Made by a program: the position numbers and the translations under genes. Below the pieces are notes generated by a model. That model was given only the letters and a program-made list of their open reading frames with translations. It searched no databases and was not told the origin of the DNA. Positions 48,507 to 58,602 of a stretch of DNA of 64,000 bases are shown piece by piece; the first letter of the stretch is position 1; each line of letters begins with the position of its first letter. Source of the DNA: Devosia subaequoris (GTDB taxonomy: Bacteria; Pseudomonadota; Alphaproteobacteria; Rhizobiales; Devosiaceae); NCBI RefSeq assembly GCF_014197055.1, contig NZ_JACIEW010000004.1:62001-126000 (forward strand), given 5' to 3'.

Positions 48507-48703
48507 AATTTCTTCCACTCTTGAGCTGATCAGGAAATGCAGCGTTTGCGGTCTTTTTGCGCCCGCAGGCACCGCGCTGGCAACCCCCGATTCCCACAGC
48601 ATTTCGCGAAGATGACATAAAGGCAAAAAACCGGGTTGCAATCGGATCGGCGATTGGGCATATAGCGCCCGTCGCCGCACTTACAAGTGCAGCGAGACGG
48701 AGC

Positions 48704-48778
48704 GCGGGTGTAGCTCAGGGGTAGAGCATAACCTTGCCAAGGTTAGGGTCGTGGGTTCGAATCCCATCGCCCGCTCCA
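48704..48778 (+). tRNA. tRNA-Gly(GCC), CCA encoded
   Basis: Seven-base acceptor GCGGGTG pairs with CGCCCGC (one G-U); D arm GCTC/GAGC; anticodon stem-loop with GCC at its centre; T arm with GTGGG-TTCGAAT-CCCAT; discriminator T and genomic CCA. Borders the accessory region that begins downstream of its 3' end. Confidence 0.97.
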
Positions 48779-48803
48779 ATTTCCCGATTACCGGGACACG
48801 ACA

Positions 48804-48835
48804 AAAGGCCGGACGCAAGTCCGGCCTTTGTTGTT
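48804..48835 (+). terminator. Terminator after tRNA-Gly
   Basis: AAAGGCCGGAC-GCAA-GTCCGGCCTTT stem followed by TTGTTTT on the plus strand. Confidence 0.85.
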
Positions 48836-48839
48836 TTGG

Positions 48840-49409
48840 TGCTGACTGGATTGGCCCTGCACATTTGATCCGTCAGAGGCGACAGGCGCGACACCCGGCA
48901 TTTGCGCCTTGTGCGGCTCCACCGGCGCCACCCATCCGCGTCGCGGATAAAATCTCTCCAGCGGGGAAATCTGCCATTCGGGCATGGCTCGAAGCCGCCC
49001 GGCCCTGCGGCTTGCGGTTACACGGTAACGAACGGCCAATGGCCCAGAAAGATGAACGTTCGAGTGCAAGAGCCACTGGCCGTTCGTCACGGAAACACGG
49101 ATTTTCCACGGGTCCGGATTCAGGCGGTACCGTTATTGCAGGTCCGGCTGCCGAGCTTCTACCCGCGTAAAGAGGCGCCCCTCTTCCCGGCCTCCCCGCC
49201 CGGCCCTGCGTCGGGGCCGCGTGTGTGACGGGGATGGGTGAAGGATAGGGGAGGTTTTTGGGGCGGGGATATCTTTCGCTCGGGGGCAGATACTGACCCC
49301 TGTCATTCACCCTAGTCTGACCTAGCCTTGAAAGCCGACATTCTCCGTCGATGCGTTTTGGATCGTTGCCACTCGGTTCATATCCCACCTACTAATCATC
49401 GCCGCGACC
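48840..49409. other. Gene-free flank between tRNA-Gly and the ABC-3C locus
   Basis: About 570 bases with no convincing gene; the open frames here have intergenic-type composition. It contains a long imperfect inverted repeat at 49028-49087 and a small GTTAC-ACG-GTAAC hairpin just before it. The Pro/Arg-rich frame on the minus strand (48873-49388) lacks any start signal or known motif. Confidence 0.5.
49028..49087. repeat. 16-base inverted repeat with 28-base loop
   Basis: ACGAACGGCCAATGGC (49028-49043) pairs with GCCACTGGCCGTTCGT (49072-49087), one mismatch in 16; the loop includes the palindrome GAACGTTC. Longer than a usual terminator and without a T run. Confidence 0.6.
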
Positions 49410-51151
49410 TCAATAGCGGAAACCGAGAAGGCTGCCACTCGGGTCGGTGTCGGTCAGCCTCAGGCGGACCAAGGATTCGAAGTCGAAATCGGCAGAGAAA
49501 TCCTTAGTGGGCACCATGTCAGTGTTAAGCGTGCAGATATATTGGAAGCCATATTTCGTGGCCATAGTGGTAGCCAGCTCGATGGCATGGGCACGCTGGC
49601 GCGGATCGACGCCATCAAAGATGGAGCTGTCATGGATGAGGAAGTCGATGCCTAGGCCGCGCTCGCGGGCAAAAGAGATCAGGGTTAGGTCGTAGCAAAA
49701 AATCTTCATTTTGCTGATGCCCTCGCTAGGGCTGCCGGCGATCTCGACATCGAACTTATAGCCGGTATCGCCAATATCGATGACGAGTCGCCCAGGCGAT
49801 TTGTAGAGGTTCTCGGAGAACTCCGAGAACAAGCTCAGTGCCTTTGACCAGACCTCGCGCCGCTCCTCATAGTCAAGCGTTGTTGATCGTTTGAGCTCTA
49901 CAGTCTCGACCTTGATCGAATCGGCCCTGCTCGTCATCTGACGCAATTGGGTTATGCGGTTGGTCAATTCATCGACTTTGGCGCGTGTGGCCGCGTGAAA
50001 ATCCTGTAGCTGAGTCAGCTCTTCGAGCGCACCTTGACCGGCAATAGTGTTGAGATAGTCGGCGCGCCGGTTTGTCAACGTTGTGACCTTAGCGTGTCGA
50101 TCGGCAATAGCGCCTTCTAAGGCGGCGATTTCGCCTGCGATAAAGTTGCGCCGGTTGGAAATTATCTTGGCGTTGAAGCTTCGCGCGTCAGCGAGGGTTT
50201 TAACGACGGCCCCCGGCAGGGCAATACCTGCCTCAGCATAGAGTGCTTCTAAGCGGTTGCCGGTCGGCGCATCTTCACCTTTGAGCGAGTTGCGGTATCT
50301 CTCGAGCCGCCGCTTATCGATGATATTCGCATTGACCATCTCATGGATTTCCGCAGTCAGTCGGTTGGCCTCCGCCTCGATCTCGCGATATTGCGGTAGG
50401 ACACGGAAGTTGGACAGTGCCTCCCGCTCGCGCTCCAGCCGGGTTGATAGGCGGACGCGCTCCGCCTCCAGCTCACCGAGCGAAGCCAGCTCGCCGTCGA
50501 CTGCGCCGGTCTTGATCGCCTGCTTGAGTGCGGCGAGGGCATTCTTCTGGTCCTTGAGCTGCTGCCAGATTGCCGCCTTTTCCCAGTTGAGGCCGAGCAG
50601 GTACGCATTGTGTACCTGAATGTCCCAAGTCTTTTGATTGTCAAAATACTTGAATGGTGAGTTGTAGGCCGCCGCCTGGTTGCGCACGAAATAGGAGAGG
50701 AGGGAGCGCGCCGATGGCTTGTAGCCCGCGTCGGATGCCAGTTCACCAATACTGAATAGCGCCCAGCCGAGGACAGTGCGCCATTTCTTAGCATCGAGTC
50801 CGGATAAACCTTCCTTGTTAGGCGTTGGCTTGATGGGCCAATGATTGGTCTCCCCCTCGATCGCGAAGAACCCGGGCGCGTCGGTCGCGCGCGTGACGGC
50901 AACATCCTTGCCGGCGATAGTGAGTTCGAGGGTGAAGGCCCAACCTTCCAAATCCTCGACGCGAAGCCCCTTATTGGGAGATTGTTGCCGAGGCAGAAGT
51001 CGATAATCTCGATCAGCGTCGACTTGCCAAGCGCATTTGTGGTGTCCTTGTCGCCGGCCGTCTTTGACCGGTCAGCGAGAATAAAGTTCACTCCGGACCG
51101 GAAGTTGACGGTGTGGAAGCCTCTTTGATTGGCGCGAATGGACCGGATCAC
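49410..51151 (-). pseudogene. ABC-3C system DUF2326-type SMC-like ATPase, frameshifted
   Basis: GTG start at 51151 overlaps the previous TGA by four bases. The N-terminal part (IRSIRANQRGFHTVNF, Walker A region NALGKSTLIEIIDFCLG) is in one frame; the rest (LRVEDLEGWAFTLEL onward to 49410) is in another. Adding one base to the CCC run at 50976-50978 joins them into a continuous 580-residue protein, so this is a single-base deletion. Middle coiled coil about 190-370; C-terminal nucleotide-site part FLIHDSSIFDGVDPRQ, typical of DUF2326. Known family role: ATPase of ABC-three-component conflict systems. As written the gene cannot make a full-length ATPase. Confidence 0.85.
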
Positions 51152-51375
51152 GGCGCGGCCCTTACGATCAGACCATTCTCCATTTCGATGGCTCCGATCA
51201 TGTAGAGAAGGTTTACGGCCAGCACGAATCGCTCGAACGTTCCAACATTGGGCTCGGCGCGCAGGCGCTCCCAAAGGCCAGAGACCGTCATCGGCCCTCG
51301 CAGATGCGAAAGCAGCGTCGCACCCACGCCGAGCAAGGTTTCATTCTGCGGGATATGTTTGGTTGGCAAGATCAT
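51148..51375 (-). CDS. ABC-3C middle component 6 (MC6-like)
   Basis: 75 residues: MILPTKHIPQNETLLGVGA start, then a winged-helix-like GPMTVSGLWERLR and FVLAVNLLYMIGAIEMENG. This matches the small middle component found between effector and ATPase in ABC-three-component systems; it probably bridges the two proteins. Its start overlaps the effector gene's stop by four bases and its stop overlaps the ATPase start by four bases. Intact, unlike both neighbours. Confidence 0.85.
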   Translation of the reverse strand: MILPTKHIPQNETLLGVGATLLSHLRGPMTVSGLWERLRAEPNVGTFERFVLAVNLLYMIGAIEMENGLIVRAAP

Positions 51376-52116
51376 TTTTCGAACACGTCGCAGATTTCGA
51401 ACAGGTAAACTAGAACCGCAATGCCCGCCGTCCTGTCAGCTTGCTTTCGCAAGCCTCGCTGTGCGAACGCGCACATGAGTTCGAACAGATCGTCGCCATT
51501 ATGCCCATCCTTACGCTGCTTGAAATATTCCTCGAGGAATCCGGCCTTGAGACGCTCTGGGAAATCGGGATCGAGTTGGGCTTCTGCCTCGACATAGGCG
51601 GCGACCGTGTCGCGGGACATCAGCCCGGCAGCTATGATGTGACGGGCGCCATTCGAGAGCGCATTTTTCCTAATCTTCTCTTCGGGTGCGGTGAGGTCGA
51701 AGGAGCCGTTTGTTGCGGGCGATTGGCTGGAAACCCATGCCACGGCGTTCTGGAGTTCGGGAAGAGCTACGTCGGCAAAGGCCAGTTCCATGGCCTGCCG
51801 GACCTGCTCCTCATGCCTGGTTTTGATCTCGACGAGTTTTTTCAGTCGGCCAATCCGCGGGCACCTTATCGATGATGGTATGATGATCAGTGCAGAGATA
51901 GAGCAGATTGTCGACATGGTCGCGCCCTTCATCTGTCATGGCGGCTTCGTAGCGCGCCGCCTTTGGCTTCTCACCTTTAATATGAGCAGCTTCACCGACA
52001 TAGGTGTCGTCGCCAGAAGGTGAATCATAGGTCAGGTGCTTGCCGCATTTCGGCATGGCGCAGACGCCCCCGCTACGGAATGCGAGGATGATTCTGGTCG
52101 GATAGCTAGCGCCCAC
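51372..52116 (-). pseudogene. HNH nuclease fused to ABC-3C C-terminal domain, frameshifted
   Basis: First gene of the locus. GTG at 52116 preferred (TTG at 52137 also in frame). The N-terminal part is an HNH-type nuclease: CAMPKCGKHLTYDS, VGEAAHIKG, DNLLYLCTDHHTIIDK. It then runs off frame at an A6 tract (T6 on the plus strand, 51837-51842); removing one A continues into LVEIKTRHEEQVRQ and a helical C-terminal half ending LKAGFLEEYF...VLVYLFEICDVFEK, the ABC-3C C-terminal domain. So the effector is nuclease plus docking domain, interrupted by a one-base insertion. A truncated nuclease-only product would be made as written. Confidence 0.82.
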
Positions 52117-52481
52117 GGCAGCCGCCGATCCGCGCAAGTAGGTGCGGCTCGCCCCGCAGCCGCCACATTAGCTTTACAGTCAAATTCCCGCCCCAAGTTC
52201 AAATAACTGTATCAGCACCGACAAGTAAAATTTCTGCCGTCTTGTCAAGTTTCGAGGCATTGAAGGCCGGAGCGAGTGGCTTGCTGATCGGCGGGTTGTC
52301 GCTGTATCCAATCAAACCGGACTGACCGCACCCACCCCATACCCGCCGAAAAAACAAAGACACTCCCGAGCCGTGCCCGAGGGTGTGGCTGCGTTGCAAA
52401 CGTGCCGGCGTTACCGGATGGCCATGCCCCTGGACGATGGAGAGGTCGGGGTGGGCAACACAGGCCAGACCTTTACAGCGT
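52117..52481. other. Upstream region of the ABC-3C locus
   Basis: No gene. Relatively AT-rich between 52165 and 52250, presumably the promoter region of the leftward ABC-3C operon; no confident -35/-10 pair. The MscS terminator lies at 52349-52386. Confidence 0.45.
52349..52386 (-). terminator. Terminator of the MscS gene
   Basis: Stem between ACACTCCCGAG and CCCGAGGGTGT (plus-strand sequence, one mismatch and G-T pairs) followed leftward by CTTTGTTTTTT. Confidence 0.7.
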
Positions 52482-53885
52482 TTACCGCCGGCTCAGCAGG
52501 TTGATCTCGGATTCGGGCACCCGGCCCTCGGTGTGCTCCATCGATTTGGATTCATTCGACAAGTCGCCCTCCTCGGCCGTCGCGTCGCTGCTCTCTTCAT
52601 GGGGCGGCTGGGCAGGCCGGTCCGCCGAGGTTTCCGCCGTCTGGCGGGGAGCGGCATCCATCTGCACGATAGGCACGCCCTTGGGGAACACCACCTCGCG
52701 GGCAGGGTCAGGCATTTCGATGCCGCCCTGGAGCAGGGCGTTCTTGGTTTGCCGCAGCAGCGCCGAATTGATTTTGGCGGGCGAGTACGAGACGCTGTCG
52801 AACCAGTAAAAAACGCGAAGATTGATCGTGGCATCACCCAGCTCGTCGACGAGGACCAGCGGTTCTGGCTGGCCAAGCACCGCGGGGTGTTTGTTGAGCA
52901 CCTCGCCGATCAACCGTTGCGCCAGCGACACCGAGGAATCGTAGCCGATCCCCACCATGAACTCAGCCCGCCGGCTGGGGATGGAACTGTAGTTCTTGAT
53001 CGTGCTCTTGAACACGGTGGCATTGGGGATCTGTACGTGGTTGCCGTCCAGCGTCAGCAGCACCGTGCTGCGGGTGTTCAGATTCTGCACGATCCCGGTG
53101 TGTCCGGCCACCTCGATCAGGTCACCGCCGGAAAAGGGATTGCGCATGCTCAGCAGCAGGCTGGCGAGAAAGTTCTCGGCAATATCGCGGAACGCGAAAC
53201 CGATGATGATGCCGATGAGGCCCGTGCCGCCCAGGACCGTGAGCGCCAACTGGGTCAGTCCGGCCACGCGGAGCACGAAATAGATGCCCAACAGGAAGAC
53301 AGGAATGGAGATGGCGCGGACCACCACGCTGAGCAGAAGCGGTGATTCAATCCGGCCCGTGAGCACATGTCTGGCAATGCGCAGCACCAGGACGGACACC
53401 AGCCATGCGGCGACGATGACCACAACGGCCAGAACCACCAAGGGCCAGGCCTGTAGCGCCTGCTGTGCCAGACCTACGCTCTCCACCCAGGCGCGCCCGA
53501 AGGTCGAGCCGACGTCAGCATCGACGGCAATGCGGTTGACGACCGCAACCACACCCTGGGTTTTTTCCGCGAGGCTTCCGGCCCAATTGCGGCGGAGCTG
53601 GCTATCGGTCGTGCCATCGAGAAAGGCGACGCCGTCGGTTACCGTGACCTGAGGAGCCTCGTACCATTCCGTGGCCCTCAGAATATCGCTCAACCGGGCG
53701 GCAATCTGAGCGTCGGAAGCCCCGGGGACGACCTCCACCTGCTGCGCGAGGGGCGCGTCTTCCATGCCGGCCGGATCGGCCGGTTCGAGGAGTTGGGCCA
53801 TGCCGGCAGAGGAAAAGAACAGCAGGCAGACCGCCGCCACCAGAGAGCGGACCCATTGCGCCGACGCTTTGGCCGCTCGCGCCAC
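52482..53885 (-). CDS. Mechanosensitive ion channel, MscS family
   Basis: 467 residues: signal peptide, a periplasmic BON-like segment (VTVTDGVAFLDGTTDSQLRR, about 55-120), four hydrophobic segments (about 140-240), pore and vestibule GFAFRDIAENFLASLLL, DLIEVAGHTGIVQNLNTRST, IPNATVFKSTIKNYS, and an acidic, Ser/Glu-rich C-terminal tail of about 60 residues. Opens on membrane tension to release solutes at osmotic downshock. The BON-like periplasmic addition is a variant seen in some alphaproteobacteria. Confidence 0.9.
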   Translation of the reverse strand: MARAAKASAQWVRSLVAAVCLLFFSSAGMAQLLEPADPAGMEDAPLAQQVEVVPGASDAQIAARLSDILRATEWYEAPQVTVTDGVAFLDGTTDSQLRRNWAGSLAEKTQGVVAVVNRIAVDADVGSTFGRAWVESVGLAQQALQAWPLVVLAVVVIVAAWLVSVLVLRIARHVLTGRIESPLLLSVVVRAISIPVFLLGIYFVLRVAGLTQLALTVLGGTGLIGIIIGFAFRDIAENFLASLLLSMRNPFSGGDLIEVAGHTGIVQNLNTRSTVLLTLDGNHVQIPNATVFKSTIKNYSSIPSRRAEFMVGIGYDSSVSLAQRLIGEVLNKHPAVLGQPEPLVLVDELGDATINLRVFYWFDSVSYSPAKINSALLRQTKNALLQGGIEMPDPAREVVFPKGVPIVQMDAAPRQTAETSADRPAQPPHEESSDATAEEGDLSNESKSMEHTEGRVPESEINLLSRR

Positions 53886-53887
53886 GA

Positions 53888-54304
53888 CTAGTTCGCAGCG
53901 CGGTCAACGATGGTGGCGATTTCGCTCACGCTGTGATTGGTCAATTCCTTATCCAGGGACAAGATGATGCTTTCGGAGACGATCTTGTGCATCGTGTCGC
54001 GGAGCTGGCCCAAAGTCTGGGGATCAGCCACGAGAACGAGATGCTGGAAGTCGTTGGCATCTTTGCGCCGGAACAGGGCATCGGCCAGTTGTTTGGCGAA
54101 AGTGGCCTCGTCGGTCTGGCGCGGGGTCTGCTCTTCCGGTCTCGAACCAGATGGCCCGTCCTCGTCGAGGTTCTTGGGCGTCAGCCGCGTGTCCTCGCTC
54201 AGGCTCAGTTTTTCGCTGGTGCTCTGCGCACGGAACAGGATCGCCTGATGCCCATCTGCAACCACGACGAGGGTTTGATCGGGGATTGAAACTGACTCGC
54301 CCAT
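53888..54304 (-). CDS. Host-attachment-type protein (Host_attach family)
   Basis: 138 residues from the ATG at 54304. TLVVVADGHQAILFR at the start, TDEATFAKQLADALFRRKDANDF and LVLVADPQTLGQLRD in the core, DKELTNHSVSEIATIV at the end, the typical layout of the family first linked to plant attachment in Agrobacterium. Fold resembles release-factor-like domains; biochemical role unknown. Two bases after it the MscS gene begins, so both are probably one unit. Confidence 0.85.
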   Translation of the reverse strand: MGESVSIPDQTLVVVADGHQAILFRAQSTSEKLSLSEDTRLTPKNLDEDGPSGSRPEEQTPRQTDEATFAKQLADALFRRKDANDFQHLVLVADPQTLGQLRDTMHKIVSESIILSLDKELTNHSVSEIATIVDRAAN

Positions 54305-54423
54305 CGCTTGGCTCCTGTTGTGCATTGGCAGTGATGATGAAAACCCAACTAGCGATCGGGAGAAACGTTCCAAGGGTCAGCCGACTGACCGCCTTTGCCA
54401 TCTTGCAGCGCCCTGCTGCTCAA

Positions 54424-54455
54424 TACAAAACACCCCCGGGGCGGGCCCGAGGGTG
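54424..54455 (-). terminator. Terminator of the sugar ABC operon
   Basis: CACCCCCGGG-GCGGG-CCCGAGGGTG stem (one G-T pair on the transcribed strand), followed leftward by TTTTGT. Confidence 0.75.
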
Positions 54456-54485
54456 ATAAGTCTTTTGGTTGGGAGGGCCGCTCCG

Positions 54486-54546
54486 CCACTCAAGCGTAGC
54501 TTTCGTGGCCTCGTTGGCTCAAATCTCTTTACCGGAGAGATTTGCC
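54486..54546. repeat. Two-hairpin repeat element, copy B
   Basis: CCAC-tc-AAGC-GTA-GCTT-tc-GTGG (54486-54508) then AAATCTCT...AGAGATTT (54521-54543). Compared with copy A at 4050-4110, both stems of the first hairpin carry paired changes (CCAT/ATGG to CCAC/GTGG, GAGC/GCTC to AAGC/GCTT). Confidence 0.65.
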
Positions 54547-55599
<1,053 letters not shown>

Positions 55600-55617
55600 G
55601 GTTTTGTTCTCCTCGCT

Positions 55618-56697
55618 TTAGCGGAACTCGGCCGGGACCCAGCTCTGATAGAGCGGGTGATCGGGGCCGAGCGGCAGCGCGACTTCGGTGTTGGTGGACG
55701 AAGAGTGATAAAAGGCGGTGACCAGTTCCAGCGCGCGACGGCTGTCGGCGCTGGTGACCGGCAATTCGCCCTTGCCGAAAATGGCATCGTGGAAGCGGGC
55801 CATCTGGGTCTGGAACCGCGACGGCACGTGTTGCCAATTGGCCAGGGCCTCGTCGATCCGCGCCTTGACCTCGTCATTGCGCGGCAGGATTTTCCAGAGC
55901 TCCTTGCCCGGATTGTAGGGGGCGTGGTCGCTCTCAATGGTGACGTTTTCGAACTGCAGGCGGATGCGGGTGATCTCGTCCACCGAACCCAGGGTGGCGG
56001 TGAAGCTGGCCAGCGCCCCCGACTTCATTTCAAGCGAGGCGGAAATGGTGTCTTCCACTTCGATCGGATTGACCCGGGTAGCGACCCGGCCGAACACGCG
56101 TGCGATATCGCCCATCAGATAGGTGAAGATATCGTGCGGATGGATGGCGTGGCCCATCAGGACGCCGCCCAGCTCGGTCTTCCATTTGCCGCGCCAGGGC
56201 ACAGCATAATAGGGAGCCTCGCGGCGCCACATGGTTTCCACGGTGCCACAATAGGGCTTGCCGGCAATACCGGCGTCGATGATGGCCTTGGCCTGCTCGA
56301 TGCCATTGCCAAAACGGTACTGGAACACCGGCATCAGCTTGCCCTTGGCGGTCTTTTCGACCTCCAGAATGGCATCGACATCCTTGAGCGAGCCGACCAG
56401 CGGCTTTTCGCACACCACATGCTTGCCGGCCTTGAGGGCCTCGGTGACCATGGAGAAGTGCGCACCGGGAGGGGTGCAGACATCGATAATGTCGATGTCG
56501 TCTATGGCGAGCAGATCGTCGAAATTGACAATGCGGCGCTCGATGCCAAATTCCTCGCCGATCTGGTCGAGGCGTTCCTGGTTGAGATCGCAAATGGCGA
56601 GCACTTTGAACTTGTCGGCATTGGGCAGGTAGCCCTCGACAATGTGCGAGCGGCCAATGCCGCAGCCGACGACGGCAACGTTCAGGACGCGGCTCAT
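55618..56697 (-). CDS. Gfo/Idh/MocA family dehydrogenase (first of two)
   Basis: 359 residues from ATG 56697, four bases overlapping the next gene. NAD(P)-binding VAVVGCGIGRSHIVEGYL, EKPLVGSLKDVDAIL with the catalytic Lys of the family, and GGVLMGHAIHPHDIFTYLMG (His substrate-site motif). Family acts on sugars, inositols and sugar acids; with the adjacent importer it probably oxidises the imported compound. Exact substrate unknown. Confidence 0.9.
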   Translation of the reverse strand: MSRVLNVAVVGCGIGRSHIVEGYLPNADKFKVLAICDLNQERLDQIGEEFGIERRIVNFDDLLAIDDIDIIDVCTPPGAHFSMVTEALKAGKHVVCEKPLVGSLKDVDAILEVEKTAKGKLMPVFQYRFGNGIEQAKAIIDAGIAGKPYCGTVETMWRREAPYYAVPWRGKWKTELGGVLMGHAIHPHDIFTYLMGDIARVFGRVATRVNPIEVEDTISASLEMKSGALASFTATLGSVDEITRIRLQFENVTIESDHAPYNPGKELWKILPRNDEVKARIDEALANWQHVPSRFQTQMARFHDAIFGKGELPVTSADSRRALELVTAFYHSSSTNTEVALPLGPDHPLYQSWVPAEFR

Positions 56698-57713
56698 TGG
56701 GCCCACTCCGTTCCGACTTCGGCCATTTGCTGGGCGGTCAGCGCCATCTTCATGGCGTTGTAGCAGCGCTGTTGCGGCATGGCGGTCTCGGTGCGGTTGC
56801 GCACGTCATCGAGGAACTGGCGGCCGAATGGCAGATCGACATTGGAGCAGTCGATATGCTGGACGCCCTTCTTGTCGACGAGGAACAGATGGTTCTCGCC
56901 AGGACGCCCGGCGATATCGACATATTTGCGCAGCTCGATATAGCCCTCGGTGCCCAGAATGGTCAGGCGTCCGTCGCCCCAGGTGGGCAGGCCCTCGGGG
57001 GTGAACCAATCAACCCGGATATAGCCCGAAGTATTGGCGGTGCGGATATGGGCGTCGCCCACATCCTGAAGGCCGGGCTTGTCGGCATGGCCGCGATTGG
57101 CGACGCTGGCCGAAACCACTTCACCATCCATGGCATCGGAGAAGAACAGGAACTGCTCGAACTGGTGGCTGGCGATATCGCACAGAATGCCGCCATAACG
57201 ATTGCGGGTGAAGAACCAGTCGGGCCGGTTGTTGAGACGCAGCGAGTGCGGCCCCAGGCCAACCGTATTGACCACCTGGCCGATGGCGCCCTTGGCAATC
57301 AGATTGCCGGCCTCCACGGCTGCCGAAACCTCGAAATGCTCGGAATAGAGCACGGAGAAGATGCGCCCGGTTTCCTTCTGTACCTTTTGGATTTCCTCAA
57401 GCTGAGCAAAGGTGGTCATGCCCGGCTTGTCGGTCAGCACATCCTTGCCGTGGCGCATTGCGGACAGGCAGATCTCGGCCCGGTCGCCCGGAATAGCAGC
57501 GGTCACGACCACCTGAATGCTGTCGTCTTCGAGAATGGCGGCCGGATCGGCGACGCGCTTTGCTTCGGGGAATTTCTCACCAAAGGTTTTGGCAAGATCG
57601 TCCTCGATGGCGTGGAAGGCGACGAACTGGGCGCCGGCGCGCTTGAGGCACTCCACCTGCCCGTAGATATGGGCGTGGTTGATACCGATGGCGGCGAATT
57701 TAATATCGGACAT
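56694..57713 (-). CDS. Gfo/Idh/MocA family dehydrogenase (second)
   Basis: 339 residues. N-terminal FAAIGINHAHIYGQVECLKRAG, TDKPGMTTFAQLEEIQ with the family Lys, GGILCDIASHQFEQFLFF. Only distantly similar to the neighbouring paralogue and of a branch with the NHAHIYGQ N-terminus, so the two probably carry out different steps on related substrates. Four bases after the permease stop. Confidence 0.9.
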   Translation of the reverse strand: MSDIKFAAIGINHAHIYGQVECLKRAGAQFVAFHAIEDDLAKTFGEKFPEAKRVADPAAILEDDSIQVVVTAAIPGDRAEICLSAMRHGKDVLTDKPGMTTFAQLEEIQKVQKETGRIFSVLYSEHFEVSAAVEAGNLIAKGAIGQVVNTVGLGPHSLRLNNRPDWFFTRNRYGGILCDIASHQFEQFLFFSDAMDGEVVSASVANRGHADKPGLQDVGDAHIRTANTSGYIRVDWFTPEGLPTWGDGRLTILGTEGYIELRKYVDIAGRPGENHLFLVDKKGVQHIDCSNVDLPFGRQFLDDVRNRTETAMPQQRCYNAMKMALTAQQMAEVGTEWAQ

Positions 57714-57717
57714 AGTC

Positions 57718-58602
57718 TTAGCGTTTCATACCGGTGGTGGCGATGCCCTCGATGAGCATGCGCTGGAAGAACAGGAAGAAGAGGAAGATCGGGATCAGAC
57801 TGAGCACGCTCATGGCGAACAGGCCGCCAAAGTCGCTTTCACCCGTACTGTCAGTGAAGGTGCGCAGACCCAGCATGACGGTGTAGGACTTCATTTCGCT
57901 CAGGTAGATCAGCGGACCAAAGAAGTCGTCCCAGGTCCATATGAAGGTGAAGATGGCGGCAGTGGCCAGCACCGGCGTCGAGAGCGGGAGAATGATCTTC
58001 CAGTAGATGCGCCAGGGCGAGCAGCCATCCATCTGTGCCGCCTCATCAAGCTCGCGGGGCAGGCCACGGAAGAACTGCACCATGAGGAAGATGAAGAAAC
58101 CATCGGCAGCCAGGAACTTGGGCACCACCAGGGGCATGAAGGTATTGACCCAGCCCAGGCCGCGGAAGAGCACATATTGCGGGATCAGCGTGACCTGGTA
58201 GGGCAGCATCAGCGTCATCAGCATCAGGGCGAACCAGAAGTTCTTGTACTTGAAGTTCAGCCGGGCGAAGGCGTAGGCCGCCATGGAGCAGGCCAGCACA
58301 TTGCCAATGACCGAGAGCCCCGAGATGATGAAGCTGTTGATGTAAAAGGTGCCAAAGCTGGTGCGCAGCCCGTTCCAGCCGCGGAAGTAAGAGTCGATGC
58401 TCCAGCTGCTCGGGATGATGCTGGCCGAGGTAAAGATCTCGTTCTCAGGGCGGAACGAGGCAGCCAGCAGCCAGAGCAGCGGATAGAGCATGATGACCGA
58501 AGCCGCCAGAAGCGCCACATGGATCATCACCGAAGTCAGCCTGGAGCGGGCCGGCGAATCCTCGCCGGTCACCACAGTGAGTTGGGCCGGAACGTCACTC
58601 AT
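57718..58602 (-). CDS. Carbohydrate ABC transporter permease (MalG type)
   Basis: 294 residues, six membrane helices. EAA loop EAAQMDGCSPWRIYWKIILPLS couples to the ATPase. Short cytoplasmic N-terminus with SARPARSRLTSVMIH-like basic start. Overlaps the partner permease by eight bases. CUT1 family. Confidence 0.92.
   Translation of the reverse strand: MSDVPAQLTVVTGEDSPARSRLTSVMIHVALLAASVIMLYPLLWLLAASFRPENEIFTSASIIPSSWSIDSYFRGWNGLRTSFGTFYINSFIISGLSVIGNVLACSMAAYAFARLNFKYKNFWFALMLMTLMLPYQVTLIPQYVLFRGLGWVNTFMPLVVPKFLAADGFFIFLMVQFFRGLPRELDEAAQMDGCSPWRIYWKIILPLSTPVLATAAIFTFIWTWDDFFGPLIYLSEMKSYTVMLGLRTFTDSTGESDFGGLFAMSVLSLIPIFLFFLFFQRMLIEGIATTGMKR

Noticed and set aside
49375..49387. Degenerate copy of the tRNA-Gly T-loop as an attachment site for the ABC-3C locus
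   Set aside because: GGTTCATATCCCA matches the tRNA at 11 of 13 bases, too short to separate from chance; it lies on the tRNA side of the locus, not at its far end, and no integrase is nearby.
48873..49388. 171-codon minus-strand frame beside tRNA-Gly
   Set aside because: Pro/Arg/Gly-rich intergenic-type composition, no ribosome site, no motif.
51836..51843. Classical -1 ribosomal slippery heptamer at the effector frameshift
   Set aside because: AAAAAAC is present but in the wrong phase; restoring the frame needs +1, so a standard -1 programmed shift does not explain it.
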